This document shows positions 48,860 through 61,983 of a stretch of DNA of 64,000 bases, one piece after another. Position 1 is the stretch's first letter; each line of letters opens with the position of its first letter. The notes under the pieces were generated by a model. That model saw only the letters and a program-made list of their open reading frames with translations, searched no databases and had not been told where the DNA came from. Where the stretch lies: NCBI GenBank assembly GCA_949130495.1, contig OX422220.1:126115268-126179267 (forward strand), read 5' to 3'. Made by a program: the position numbers and the translations under genes. This DNA is from Sambucus nigra (lineage: Eukaryota > Streptophyta > Magnoliopsida > Dipsacales > Adoxaceae).

Positions 48860-50880
48860 TGTAATACCTCGTAATTTTAAAAGGAATTAATAATTAATTA
48901 ATTAGAAGATAATTGGATTAACTTAATGAAAATACGAGTTAACCATATAATTTAATTTATGAATTGAATGCTAAGTTGAATTAAAATGGACTTATAGTCT
49001 TTAAATGGTAAGTTGCTAAATTTTGGTGGGTTTAGTTCAATAACTTTAAAGTTTGGGGTTCAATTCGTAATTTTAGTAAATTATAATTGAATTGGACGAA
49101 TGTGTAAATATGAGAAAAGCCTAAGGATAAGCTAGTATTTTATGCATTACTTGGGGAATAAGTTTATGATTTAAAGGAATTCAAAAAAAGATGGGGAATC
49201 GGCCACCACAACAATACATAGGCCACTCCCCGTGAGCGACTGCAGGCTTGACCACCATTGTCGCGGGGTGCAATGCTGCGACCGCGACCACATTGCGGGC
49301 GGATCGCAGGAGGGGCTGAGTGTTTTTCTTTATTCAAGAAACCAAAATTTTTTATTCATCTCAAAACTCCCTCTTATTTTCTCTAAAAAATCCTAAACTC
49401 TCTCTAGACCCTTACTCAATCAACCCTTTTCATAAACAATATCAAAGATTTTTTTTTCATGCTACTTTAAAAAGAGATTAAAGAGAGGATTCAAAGCATT
49501 TCCATTGGATATTTAATGGATTTTAAGAGGTTCCAAGGTTAATATTTGAAAGACTTCATCTAAAGTATTTAAATCAAAATTTTGATTACTTTAAAGGTAG
49601 GTTACGAAACTACTCCTCTCCTTTTATATATATACAATTATTAATTTCACATAGACCCTAATTGTTGGCTTAATATTGGTTGGTAACCCTTATGGTTTTG
49701 TGATCACTTACGCTTTTTCCCTGTTTTGGTGAAATTAGATAATCTTATATGGTAAATTATAATTTGGTCCTAGTTAATTTATACATTATGAAATTGGACC
49801 TTTGGTTAGTAGACTTGCACACTAGGAATTGATATTGAATGTTGCACCCATGTTAATTTGAATTAATAATATGTAATCAAGACTTCATTGTGGTTGAATT
49901 ATGTTTGAGGATGAATGTTATAAATAGGGTTATAAAATTAGATTTATAGGTGGTACCTTTACTTAAAAATGTCTAATTAATGTAATTCAAAGATTCTCCA
50001 TGTCTAAAAACTAGATTAAGACGAAGGAAGGAAGTTTCATTATGGAAACTAAACCATCCATGGATAGCATTCTTCCCCCTCTTAATATGTGCATTTCTGA
50101 AGAATAATTCTATGAATTTGAAGTGGTGAATTTATATAATAAGGTAGAGAAATGAAAATAAATCGCTAATTAAGAATTCAATGCAATAGTTGGGAAAAAA
50201 ACTAAATTTTAAAAAATATACTTTTTAGATTTAAGATCCTGAAGTGAGTTTTCGAGCTGGGGTTTGAGGGATTTTATAATATTGGAGATTTTTAATTGGT
50301 GCATATCAGATGTGGAATTGGCAGGGTACACACAAAGTTCCATGTCTATGCGATGGTAAATTCATGCTTTGGCATGTGCACAAGCTTCCCACAAGGCTTC
50401 CAGCTATGTCGAGATTGCATAAAAGGTGTTTGTGATATCATAAAGTTAAGTATGGTCCTTGGTAGAAATTTTATAGGTTTGCAATGTAGTCCTAAACTCC
50501 ATTTTATGGTAAAATCGCTGAGTTTAAATGTAGTAGATCAAAGTTCAAGTCTTGGGATTTGATGATGTTTTAAAAAAATGAGATAAAATAAGGTAATAGT
50601 CATCAATAGCTCCTAGTATGATGTGTAAATAAGGGTTAATTATGATTTTTTCATAGTATATGGGAATTTTTGTAATATCAGTAACTTTATGGGATATTTC
50701 GTATTACTTTAGTTTTCAAGGTTCAATCATGAATATATGTTGAGAATTTATACTACATGCTTCAAATCTCATAGGTAAATGGATATGATTGTGTTCTAAT
50801 TGTGTATTTAAATTATTTACTGATAGTTTCTTACTTAGCTTACGACTTTAAGGTGAACGGGTTTTGACATGCCAAATATC
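48860..50880 (+). mobile_element. Gypsy-type LTR-like block 2
   Basis: It begins TGTAATACCTCGTAATTTT, similar only in its first 18 bases to block 1. A GC-rich patch at 49200-49320 is followed by a pyrimidine-rich leader-like stretch at 49360-49440. No coding domain or clear right terminus. The end given is approximate, where copia sequence is likely to begin. Confidence 0.35.
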
Positions 50881-50889
50881 CGTGTCTTT

Positions 50890-51540
50890 AATATGGTATT
50901 CATTCTATCTTATGTCACTAAGCTCATTATTTCATCTGACATTGCTAAGATTGCATCCTTCACTAACTGAGAAAGTCTATTTGTTTTGTGCATGTATCTT
51001 TCAAATGATTTTTTTAGATCAACATGTTTTATAATAAATGAAATTATTTTAACTAGAGCTACCATACAAGAGTATGATGTTAGATTAATTTCTATTTTGT
51101 GAAAACCATCACACAAATAGGAACATTCATATTGAGTCATCAAGAATTAAAAATATTGAATTTGCGGAAGCATACCTGAATCCTTAACGAGAAAATTAAA
51201 ATATTCGAGTTTAAGGTCGTATGATCTTCCAGATCAACACTTTTATTTTTTGTCTAAATTTCTCTCTGAAAATGGGAATCAGAAGAAGTGAAATGCTGTG
51301 ATCCAGGGACCATGGTCCCTATTTATAAGACAATCATGTCTTTCATATTTAGTAATTTCTATTATAACCCATCATAAAAATAGAAATTACGCTTGTCTCT
51401 ACAAATTAAAACCCATACTTTAATAATACATTATTAAGGCCTAATTTTAATTAATCACTTTGATAGCCTAATTTTATTTGATAGCCTATAATTCAAATTT
51501 ATTTCATATATAAGCCCATTTATTTAATTTTACTCTAACA
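50890..51540 (-). mobile_element. 3' LTR of the older copia element
   Basis: Read on the minus strand, an LTR starts at 51540 with TGTTAGAGTAAAATTAAATA, directly after a purine tract (CAAATGGGAGAC at 51541-51552). A TATA box (TATAAATAG) lies on the minus strand near 51330-51338, about 205 bp inside. The left limit is uncertain. A 77-codon minus-strand frame at 51143-50910 has no recognised domain. Confidence 0.5.
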
Positions 51541-51944
51541 GTCTCCCATTTGGGCTATATATGTAACTTTATAATATTGAATTATACTTTATGAGCTCAT
51601 AAGTTTTTTGCTATCAAAACTTTATGCATCTTAACAATCTTGTCCATTAATTAGACCAATATATAATCAAAGCGATCATCGTTACATATTTCGTAAGTAG
51701 ACCCATCAATGATCACATATATCAATGCAACTAATGAAAAAGATCAAGTATGGATGTGTAGCATGGAAATTTCTTGCAATGTGATATTAACATGCTTATT
51801 TTCAATTGGTCCTCCTTATTATTTAGTGAGATCAAACCATAGAAAATCAGAGTGAATATAAACTGAATACTTTACTGCAGTAAATATCCATAAAATAACC
51901 ATAACAAATGTGTCTATGAAAGCATATAAAATACAAACTCCCAC

Positions 51945-53360
51945 TACACCGACATATCCTGAAAATAAACTACACCCATATGAGCAGTGTGCTCATGAAA
52001 GACCTTGGGTGGTAATCCATTGGTCAGCGGATTTGCAATCACGGAGTTTGTCCTATGTGGTCTATAGACATAAGTCCATTCTAAACTCTTTTCTTTACAA
52101 CTAAGAACTTGATGTTTATAAATTTTGACTTTGTAGAGCTCATGTTGTTGTTGGAATACAATACTGTTGATTTATTATCACATAATATCTTAATTGGTCT
52201 TTCGATGCCATCCATAATACGCAGTCTCGTGACAAAATTTTGCAACCATATTTCATGATTGGAGGCCTCATAATAAGTTATAAACTCATCTACTATGGTG
52301 GAAGAGGCAATCACAGACTGTTTAACACTTTTCCAAGAGATATCATGTCCAACAAGTAAGTAGATATAACCTGAAGTAAATTTCATGCTATCTTGACATC
52401 TAACAAAATCGGAGTCAGAATATCCAATGATCTCTAATTTACCTGACTTCTAATAGGTGAGCATGTAGTTTTTTGTTCTCTGTAAGTACCTCATGACTCT
52501 CTTGGCGTCTATCTAGTGATCCTTTCCAGGATTGCTTAAATATTTGCCCAACATGCCAAAAATGTACGCAATATCCACACACGTACTTACCCGAACATAA
52601 ATAAGACTTCATACTGCTGATGCATAAGGAATCTTTTGTATATCCTGAATCTCAAAATCATTCCTGGGACATTTATTGAGGCTAAATTTATCTCCTTTAG
52701 CCACAGGGGAGTCACTCGATTTACAATCATGCATGCTAAAACTTCTAAGAACTTTCTCAATATAGCTCTTTTGTGACAAATTAAGAATACTCTGAGAGCG
52801 TTCTCGGTGTATCTGTATACCCAACACAAAATAAGCGTTACCAATATCTTTCATCTCAAATTTCTTTAAATGAAATCTCTTAGTTTCGTGAAACATACCT
52901 ATATTGTTAGTGATAAGCAATATGCCATCAACATATGAAACCAAGTAAATATGCTTACTCCTAATGAACCTATGGTATTTACAATCATTAACCAGATTCA
53001 TCTCAAAACCAAATGAGATGATAACTTGTAATACCATTGACGAGAATCTTGATAAAGTCCATTTGTGGATTTCTTTAACTTGCAAACCGTCTTCTTTGTA
53101 TCTCTAGACAAAAAGTTTTCTGGTTGCACCATATAGATTGTTTCATCAATTTCACCATTAAGAAACATAGTCTTAACATCCATCTGATGAATATCAAGTT
53201 CAAAGTGCACCACACGTGTTACTATTATCTTAAAAGAGTCTTTTAATGACATCGGATATAAAGTCTCTTTATAATTGATGCATGTTTATGTGTAAAGCCT
53301 TGAGCGACGAGACGCACTTTGTATCTCTCCACATCACCTTTCGAATCCCTCTTGGTTTTA
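51945..53360 (-). pseudogene. pol: Older copia pol, reverse transcriptase 3' part and RNase H
   Basis: From the insertion junction the minus strand reads KRDSKGDVERYK and RLVAQGFT, then LDIHQMDVKTMFLNGEI at 53200. YVDGILLITNN at about 52930 is the YVDD box with the second D changed to G. SILNLSQKSYIEKVL comes next. RNase H follows with VIASSTIVDEFITYYEA, ILCDNKSTVLYSNN and STKSKFINIKFLVV (52320-52090). The C-terminal NPLTNGLPPKVFHEHTAHMGV lies at 52030-51960. Several stops and frame changes occur. It would have been the replication enzyme of a copia element and is inactive here. Confidence 0.85.
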
Positions 53361-53365
53361 AATAT
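53361..53365. other. Target-site duplication, left copy
   Basis: AATAT, identical to 60588-60592, flanks the inserted copia element. Confidence 0.85.
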
Positions 53366-54990
53366 TATTGGGAACGATGACCCCCAATTTTAAAATTTTC
53401 AAAAATGAATTTCCTTTTAAATGCGGAATAAGGATGGTTCAAACACAACAATTTAATTTTCCAAACCATATTTGATTTTCTTTTCTTGAAAAACATGAAA
53501 AATTAAATTAAACATAAATTTTAATTTCTAAAAGCAATCTCACAAACAAAACTAAGATATGAAGTTAACTATGAGAAATTTACTTTTAGCCCAAAATTAA
53601 TTTAACACAATTCCTAAAATTTGCCTACAAAATATTTTCAATATTACCAAATTAGGCCAAAACAAATTTAACAAATTAAATTACCGACTTGAATTAAATT
53701 AAATTGAATTTTACCCAAATTAAATTATAACACCAAATTAAATACGTGTGATAAATAAATCAATTTTATCTTATTAGCCTAAGCATGCATTCTAAGTGAT
53801 TTAAGAAAGATAATAAACAATATCACACTATGCCGCGATGTACGAGAAAAAACCCACAATGGGAAAAAAAAACCTCGGACGACCCTAGCCTAACAAATTC
53901 ACTAAGTACGGTATGAATTTTACAAAGACTCGATAAGAGGACTTACATAACTGACTCGACTCCCTTCAAGCCTTAACACGCTACTTCTAACTTCAACCTC
54001 CGCCTAGCGAATAATCCCGGAGTCCACCGTAACCTTGGAGTCCACCAATTGAGACCAAGCAACCATCAACCACACATGGTGCCTTTCACCATGTGAGAAT
54101 GCCACAGCAAAACAAAAGCTTCTTCTTCTTTGAGGGATGTATAAGAAAACCCAAACTTCTCCTTCTTGTGGTAGAGATGAACCAATGGTGCCAAACAATT
54201 CCAAGCAAGATATATATATTTAAGAACTTGGAATAAACATAAACTGATTTTATGGGTGAAAACACATGTGTGTAAGGGGATTTTCTTATTAATTTTGACA
54301 CATGAAAACAGGGACTTTTGTTTGGAAATATTTGCTCTCACAAGCTCTCAAATATGTTGCAAAAGTCTTCTCAAAAGTCTGTCCCGAAATTGGTTTAAAA
54401 CTGACAAAATATAGTGGGACAAAGTAGTGGAAAAATGAGATAAAACTGCCAAACTGTTCCCGCCCAGAAATCTCGTTCGAACGACCCAACTAACGATAGA
54501 CCAGTGTAAAATTTGTAAAGTCGTTACTAAACTCGTCAGAATTCTCGTTTGAACGACAATTCAAGTGATATTCCAGTACCCAAAAGGGAACTCGTTGGCA
54601 AAACCTTGTTCGAACGAAATTCTTGTTCGAACGACATTCTCATTCGAACGAAACCCCATGTTAGAATAGTTTTCATTTTAAGCCCAAAATATTTCTAAAA
54701 ATTATTTTAACAATGAAAATTACACCCATTAAAAAAAAAGTTCCAAGATCCTATATATATATGTAATGCATTCATACCTTAGGAGGGATTGGAACTAAGT
54801 TGATGATGTGAAACGAGGCACATGTAAACCCGCAATGATGTTCTCTTGATAAATAGGCCACAACATCTTCAACTTTAACATGTCATAGGATTGATGGATG
54901 GTTAAGAACTCTATCCTATGACTCAAACGTTTTTGTTCGGAATTGAGCCAACACTATATTAAGACTCAATCGGAGACTTGTGTCCTTACA
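53366..54990 (-). repeat. 3' LTR of the nested copia element
   Basis: Matches 58956-60587 along its length. Four TTCGAA-centred motifs and one TTTGAA variant lie at 54473-54650. TATATATA near 54210 may be the TATA region. Confidence 0.9.
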
Positions 54991-55005
54991 AATATCCCCC
55001 TTTGG
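54991..55005 (-). promoter_or_regulatory. Polypurine tract of the nested copia element
   Basis: On the minus strand CCAAAGGGGGATATT directly precedes the 3' LTR. Confidence 0.75.
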
Positions 55006-57149
55006 CTATTCCGGGAAAAAACCAAAACAAAATCCTAAAGGGCTGTCAAGCTCATTGGACTCAAAAACATCCCACCCAAAATAAAAAATACAAGCTTGAC
55101 TCAAAACCCAAGGACGACATCTTTGTCGATGGAATAATTACTGCACACTTAAGCAAACATTAAACGCATAGGGAGTATCAAAGAGTTAAATACAATGAAA
55201 TTAAATACTCTCCCTAAATTAATTCTCCTTTATCAACTATGATCAACCTAAGAAGATATCGCTCTCTCCCTAAGTTAAATCTCCTAAACTAAGATATGAT
55301 TATAATAGGATTAGATACCATTTCCCCCTATCATTCTTCCCCTTTTTGTTCAGGAATAGACAAAGGTGATAGAATTAGTAAAGTACTCATTTCTCCCCCA
55401 AGATAATTAAGTACATGAATCTCCCTAAAAACTACACAAGGGGTATATATATGGGAAAGCAAGTAGAGTGAAGATGCGTAAAGTTTTAAAGACATGAAAG
55501 CATATGGGCAACAAATAGGCAATAACGAATCTAAGCAAGAATAATGGATGCTAACAATAAAGAGAACAAAAATGATATCAATTTGACACATAAGAAACTA
55601 GGCATGTGATATCAAACAAAATTTTGCAACAAGTTAGGTACCAATTATGAATTAATACATAGGTGGACTAGCTTAAATGGCAAAGACTCAAAATAAAACA
55701 TAATATCATATATATGTATACACAATAGATATAAAATATATACAAGCACACATATATAGATATAAACTCACAAATGACATAAAATAAATTAACATGAGTT
55801 TTCCACACTCTTATAGCATAAATGTGTCATATGGAAACAGAAGTGAAGGGGTGTGAACAAGATACCAATGAATTAAAATCCAATCACTTAAAACATGTTC
55901 ATGGAGTTCTCATTTGATTGAATTTTTTTATCACGTTTAGATATAGCCTCATGTGACAATATGAATTGACCTCATTGAACAAACAAACACAATGCATATA
56001 AGCCTAGAATGATGATGATTCTACAAACCAATAGAGTCATGACATTGAAAGCATAACTAGGATAAACTGACATTGTGAAAACCATTGATATACATCCAAA
56101 CTCCCTCAAAATAAGCATATTAATTTTTGAACGACTATATCAAACTAAACAAATAGCCCTTAGAGAGTATTTTCTTTTAATTCCATTACTCTTTTAGGCC
56201 TTTGGACCACGTATTTCTTTTAGGTCCAAGCAAACGGGGGCTTACTCGAAAAAGGATGATATTTCCTTTTGGAGCCCTTCCCCGTGCACATTTATATTTA
56301 TTATTTTTGTATATCACTCAAATCTCACGTGCAATAGATTTTAACATGCACTAGTCCTCCTAGGGTACATAATACGTAGATGACTAGATAGGTAGGAGAA
56401 CACCCCACAAAGCTCAAATATACATGTGAAGTTAAAATTTCAAGTGAGCTCGTGCATGTGTGAATTGAGGCATATAAAAATAGAATCCATTATAGCAACA
56501 CAAAATCCAACTACTCCATGTAAGCATGGTAAAAAACATTTTAAGGATTGACAATCTTAACCAAAAGTTCTAGCCGCATGGAAGCGAAAAATACGGGATT
56601 CAAACATAAGTATATGCCACACATGATGTGTAAAACCAAAATACACACAATAGAAATCTTTTTGAGTTTTTGAAATTTTTAATCTAATAAACAAAAATAG
56701 TTACTCAAAAGACAAACAAAAGTAATTTGTACTTTCATTAAGCCTAAATTACTAAAACGGTAAAACACAAATGATAAACAAAAATCTTTTTGTATTTTTA
56801 TTTAATGTAAACAAAATAAATATAATACAAAAGACAAACAAACATCATAATTCTAGCATGAGATATGTGATAAAGCAATGTCTAGAAAATGATAAACAAG
56901 CATACAATTAGCATTATAATATAGCATGAAGCATAAAAGCTAAAGTATGCAAACAACTAACACATTCAACCTTTGGATTTAGCAAGGGAGTTATCGTGTG
57001 AAAGTAAATGAGAATAAAAAAATCCTATCTTGTAAAGCTACCAAGTCGGATCTACTAACCCAAACTAATGATGAATGACGATCTCGGGATTTAGGAATCT
57101 TGGTTACCTCGGTTGCCTTACGTAGGGATTTTCTAGGTCCTCATTTAAG
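55006..57149 (-). other. Noncoding interior of the nested copia element
   Basis: About 2.1 kb where pol would be expected. AT-rich, with purine-rich minus-strand stretches resembling extra polypurine tracts near 55195-55345. An 86-codon minus-strand frame at 55591-55331 has hydrophobic segments but no recognised domain. Confidence 0.6.
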
Positions 57150-58900
57150 ATCAAAATAAAATTTCTTAAGACGACCTTTTCGACCACAATGTGAGCACCT
57201 AAAGACTCAGCGAAAAGACTTACCTAAGGAATGATCTATACCATTTTTCCTAGAGGATTCTCCTAAAACATTGGTTTTGTCTTTATGAGTTGACTAATTA
57301 CAAGTATCGAAGCCTAAACCACACGTGTCATTTTTAATTTGGACCGTTCTTAATATTTTATCTAATTTCTCCGAACGACACTCCAAATCAAATTTGACTT
57401 TACTAGAGTCTTTTAGTTTATTTTCTAAACCTACAATGTGAGACTCTAATAAAACATTGCGCTCTTTAAACGCGAGAAGTTCCTTTTTCAAGGATTCCAT
57501 TAAACCTTTAAGGCCATCTCTCTCGCCTTCTACATATTCAAGCTTCTCAGGAAGATCTCTCTTACGTGTCCTAAGGTCTTCCACTAAAATACTCTCATTA
57601 ATGACCTCAACACGATCTTTCAAGATAGCTTCTAACTTCAAATTTGCACTTTTTAATTCAATATATTCTTCATATAGTTCTTGAAATGCAAATTGAAGTT
57701 CACTCTCTTCAACCTCCTCATCACTTTCTCTCTCTCTTTCTTCTCCACTCTCGCTACCATAATTTCTTTTGGATTCACAAACAACGGCCTTGGAAGTGTC
57801 ATGTGTTAAAATTTCACCAATAAAGGAGCGCTCACTTTCACTCACATGACTTGCCATAAAAGCCACAAAGTTGGGCTTAGTGGGGGAATCGAGTCCCTCT
57901 TCCTTATCACTATCACTAAGGGTCGCATTGTAGGAAATTGGTTGCTTACCCTCTCTCCTTAGTTTAGTGGGGCACTCTTTCGCCCTATGGCCATAACCCT
58001 TAGAACCGTAACACCTATTAGACTTGTCCCTATTAAGATCATATTTTTGAACTTTAGGTATCTTATCGGTTTTGTCATGCTTAGAGTTTTTGAATTCCTT
58101 AAAATCATTTTTATATTTGTTAAACTTAAGAAATTTTCGAAATTTCTTAGCAAACATAGCCATCTCCTCCGAGTCACTATCACTTTCGCTATCTACTACT
58201 TATTTTTCCTCCTTTCGGGATTTCAAAGCAATGCCCTTATCTGTTCTCTTTTCAGTTTTAGAGGGAAACATGTCTAATTCATAGGTTTGTAAATCACCTA
58301 CGAGCTCTTTTAATTTCGTAGGGGCTAAAGTGGGTAAGAATTTAACACGGTCACCTTAGGAATAAATATATCGGGTAGGGACCTTAAAATTTTCTTTACT
58401 ATTCGGTTGTCGGGTATTTTCTCTCCCAAATTAAAAGATGAATTAACTATATCGAAAAGTCAAGCATAAAATTCATCAAATGTTTCTTTTTCATTCATCT
58501 TGATGGTTTCAAATTGAGTGGCGAGGTTTTGGAGTTTAGAAACCTTAACGACACTAGTTCCCTCATGAGTGAGTTGTAATGTATCCCAATCTTCCTTAGC
58601 TATTTCACGCATTATAATGCGTCGAAATTCATCCGTTGTGACCGCGCTAAACAAGGCATTTAAACATCGGTAATTAAAATTTGCAAGTTTAAATTCATTC
58701 TCACTTCATCTATCTGTGGTTTGGGAACACGTTCATTTTAAACTAAATATGTAGGTGGGGACCACCCATTAACGAATGAAAACCAAACCCTCTCATCTAG
58801 AGACCTAAGTGCCGATTTCATACGCGCTTTCCAATACGCATAGTTGAAACCATCGAAAACAGGAAATTTTAAAAATAGAGAAAATTCCTTTTTTAGTCAA
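57150..58900 (-). pseudogene. gag: Gag of the nested copia element
   Basis: On the minus strand, FDGFNYAYWKARMKSALRS and DERVWFSFVNGW (58845-58760) mark the N-terminal Gag domain. The UBN2 part is at 58654-58460. An open frame of 289 residues at 58163-57294 carries a knuckle CYGSKGYGHRAKEC, in which the second cysteine is replaced, then a long coiled coil ending KLDKILRTVQIKNDTCGLGF. Near 57200 a second knuckle CSHCGRKGR has lost its histidine. A VWVSRSDLVAL segment follows, the place where protease normally begins, but coding ends there. Stops separate the first two parts. Confidence 0.8.
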
Positions 58901-58940
58901 AAATATTTAAAAAGACCTTAACGTAATAATTTAGCGCTAC

Positions 58941-58953
58941 GACTCTGATACCA
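58941..58953 (-). promoter_or_regulatory. Primer binding site, tRNA-Met type
   Basis: Minus strand TGGTATCAGAGTC, two bases inside the 5' LTR at 58956, matches the standard plant initiator tRNA-Met primer site. Confidence 0.9.
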
Positions 58954-58955
58954 CT

Positions 58956-60587
58956 TGTTGGGAATGATGACCCCCAATTTTAAATTTTTCAAAAATGAAT
59001 TTCCTTTTAAATGCGGAATAAGGATGGTTCAATATAACAATTTAATTTTCCAAACCATATTTGGTTTTCTTTTCTTGAAAAACATGAAAAATTAAATTAA
59101 ACATAAATTTTAATTTCTAAAGTAATCTCACAAACAAACTAACACATGAAGTTAACTTGAGAAATTTACTTTTAGCCCAAAATTAATTTAACACTAGTCC
59201 TAAAATTTGCCTACACAATATTTTCAATATTACCAAATTAGGCCAAAATAAATTTAACAAATTAAATTACCAACTTGAATTAAATTAACTTGAATTTTAC
59301 CCAAATTAAATTATAACACCAAATTAAATACGTGTGATAAATAAACCAAATTTATCTTGTTAGCCTAAGCATTCATTCTATGTGATTTAATCAAGATAAT
59401 AAACAATATCACACTACACCGCAATGTACGAGGAAAAACTCACAACTCGAAAAAAAACCTCGGACGGCCATGGCCTAACAAATTCACTAAGTACGGTATG
59501 AATTTTACAGAGACTCGATAAGAGGACTTACACAACTGACTCGACTCCCTTAAAGCCTTGACACGCTCCTTTGAACTTTAACCTCCGCCTACTGAATAAT
59601 CTCGGAGTCCATCGGAACCTCGGAGGCCACCAATTAAGACCAAGCAACCATCAACCACACATGGTGCTTTTCACCATGTGAGAATTCCGCAGCAAAACAA
59701 AATCTTCTTCTTCTTTGAGGGATGTAGAAGCAAACCCAAACTTCTCCTTCTTGTGGTAGAGATGAACCAATGGTGCCAAACAACTCCAAGCAAGATATAT
59801 ATATTTAAGAACTTGGAATAAACATAAACTGATTTTATGGGTGAAAACACAAGTGTGTAAGGGGATTTTCTTATTAATTTTGACACATGAAAATAGGGAC
59901 TTTTTTTTGGAAATATTTTCTCTCACAAGCTCTCAAAGATGTTGCAAAAGTCTTCTCAAAATTCTGTCCCGAAATTAGTTTAAAACTGACAAAAGATAGT
60001 GGGACAAAGTAGTGGAAAAATGGGATAATACTGCCAAACTGCTCCCGCCCAGGAATCTCATTCGAACGACTTTTTCGTTCGAAAGACCCAACTAACGATA
60101 TACCAGTGTAAAATTTGTAAAGTCGTTAGTAAACTCGTCAGAATTCTCATTCGAACGAAAATTCAAATGATATTCCAGTGGCCAAAAGGGAACTGGTTGG
60201 CAAAACCTCGTTAGAATGAAATTCTTGTTCGAACGACAATTTTGAACGAAATCCCAAATTAGAATATTTTTCATTTTAAGCCCAAAATATTTCTAAAAAT
60301 TATTTTAACAATGAAAATTACACCCATTAAAAAAATGTTCCAAGCTCCTATATATATATGTAATGTATTCATACCTTAGGAGGTATTGAAACTACGTTGA
60401 TGACGTGAAATACGGTATATGTAAACCCACAATGATGTTCTCCTAATAAATACGCTGTAAAATCTTCAGAATTAACATGTCATAGGCTTAATGAATGGTC
60501 AAGAACTCTATCCTATGACTCAAATATTTTTGTCCGAAATTGAGCCAACACTCCATTAAGACTCAATCGTAGACTTGTGTCATTACA
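58956..60587 (-). repeat. 5' LTR of the nested copia element
   Basis: Plus-strand left end TGTTGGGAATG, right end CATTACA. It carries TTCGAA-centred motifs at 60061, about 60077, 60150 and 60229, in the same part of the LTR as in the left copy. Confidence 0.9.
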
Positions 60588-60592
60588 AATAT
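60588..60592. other. Target-site duplication, right copy
   Basis: AATAT, identical to 53361-53365. Confidence 0.85.
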
Positions 60593-61975
60593 CTATTTGC
60601 AACAAATGGGTTTCGCATCTTTAGGCAATGGGACAAGATCCCAAATATCATTGTCCTTCGTGGATTTTATCTTCTCATTCATGGCATCAATCCACTCTTG
60701 CGATTTAGAACTTTTAATGGCTTGACAGAAAGGGATTGAATCATCTTCCACCATACCAATGTCAAACTCATGTTCTTGAAGAAACATAATGTCATCATTT
60801 GACACAACACTTCTCTTTTCTCTAGTGGATCTCCTAAATGACATAGGTTATGTAAGTGGTAGAGTTTATTCTTATGGAGTGGGACGTTATTGGATATTAT
60901 TTTGATTTGGATTTGTTTTTGAAAAATGTCAGGAATATGATCCTGATCAATGTTAATAACAACTATGGGAATATCAACATATTCCTCTTCAAAACAAAAA
61001 TCCCTAACCTCATTACCCTCGACAACCTCAACATCCTTAATGAACATTTTGTTTCCCGTCTCAAAAATTAATTTAGTCGTTAGATCATAAAATTTGTCAC
61101 CCTTAGATCTTTCAGAGTATCCAATAAAATTATAACTTACCGTTCTTGAATCTAGTTTCTTTTTAGCTGGACATCCCCAAATATGGAGGTGTTTCAGACT
61201 AGGCTTCTTGCCTGTTCAAAGTTCAAAAGGGGTTTTAGCAGTTGCTTTAGTTGGTACTTTGTTAAGGATATACACTGCAGTCTTTAATGCTTCACCCCAG
61301 AATAATTCTGGTAAGTTAGATTGACTGATCATACTCCTTGCTATGTCTTTAGGCAGTCTGTTTTCCCTTTCAGTAACACCATTCATACTTAGAGAACTTG
61401 GCATGGTAAACTGTGGGACGCTACCGCACTCTTTTAGGAGTTTAGTAAATGGTCTCGGGTGCTGTTCACCTAAACTGTCATACCTATCGTAGTGTGCACT
61501 ACTATGGTCAGATCCGAATCTTTAAATCCTTTTGCTGAGTTGATTTTCAACTTCAGCTTTGAATGATTTGAACACGTCTAGTGATTGGGAGTTTTGATGA
61601 ATGAGATAAATGTAGCCATAACGTAAAAAATTATTTGTGAATGTGATAAAATATTATTGACCATTCCATGAAACCATAGGGAGTGGCCTAAAAATATCTG
61701 TATGTATCTGTTCTAAGACGTTTGTAGCCCTATTGGCCCCAAATCTCCTTATGTTTACCTGTTTTCCCTTTATGCAATTTGTGCAAATTTCAAAATCTAA
61801 AAAATCAAGGGAATCCAGAATCCTATCTGACACAAGTCTTTCAATTCTCCTTTGGGATATGTGACCTAATCTTTTATGCCATAATGATGCGGGATTCTCA
61901 TTGGTTAATTTTCTTAATACCTCAAGTACTTAATTACGAGGTTTCATGATATAAAGAAACCGTATTAAGCATATA
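60593..61975 (-). pseudogene. pol: Older copia pol, integrase and start of reverse transcriptase
   Basis: Minus-strand integrase pieces run from a GAG-pre-integrase-like zinc segment near 61880-61760 through [17 protein letters not shown] (about 61385), which holds the catalytic glutamate, to [27 protein letters not shown] and YNFIGYSERSKG follow near 61180-61110. The reverse transcriptase start, SQEWIDAMNEKIKSTKDNDIWDLVPLP (60710-60630, quoted in part), runs into a TAG at 60593-60595 directly beside the target duplication. The same domain resumes at 53360 beyond the nested element. Frame changes and stops are frequent. Confidence 0.85.
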
Positions 61976-61983
61976 AAGGTTAT

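Larger units (their letters stand above)
53366..60587 (-). mobile_element. Nested gag-only copia element, 7.2 kb
   Basis: It is bounded by LTRs 53366-54990 and 58956-60587 with TG...CA ends (TA in the left copy) and a perfect AATAT duplication outside. The tRNA-Met-type primer site and gag lie at the right, so the element reads on the minus strand. The internal region is about 3.97 kb and has gag but no recognisable protease, integrase, reverse transcriptase or RNase H. It must have depended on another copia element for mobility. LTRs differ by about 6% in the first 230 bp. Confidence 0.9.

Noticed and set aside
50910..51143. 77-codon minus-strand frame as a gene
   Set aside because: It lies in the probable LTR of the older copia element and resembles no known domain.
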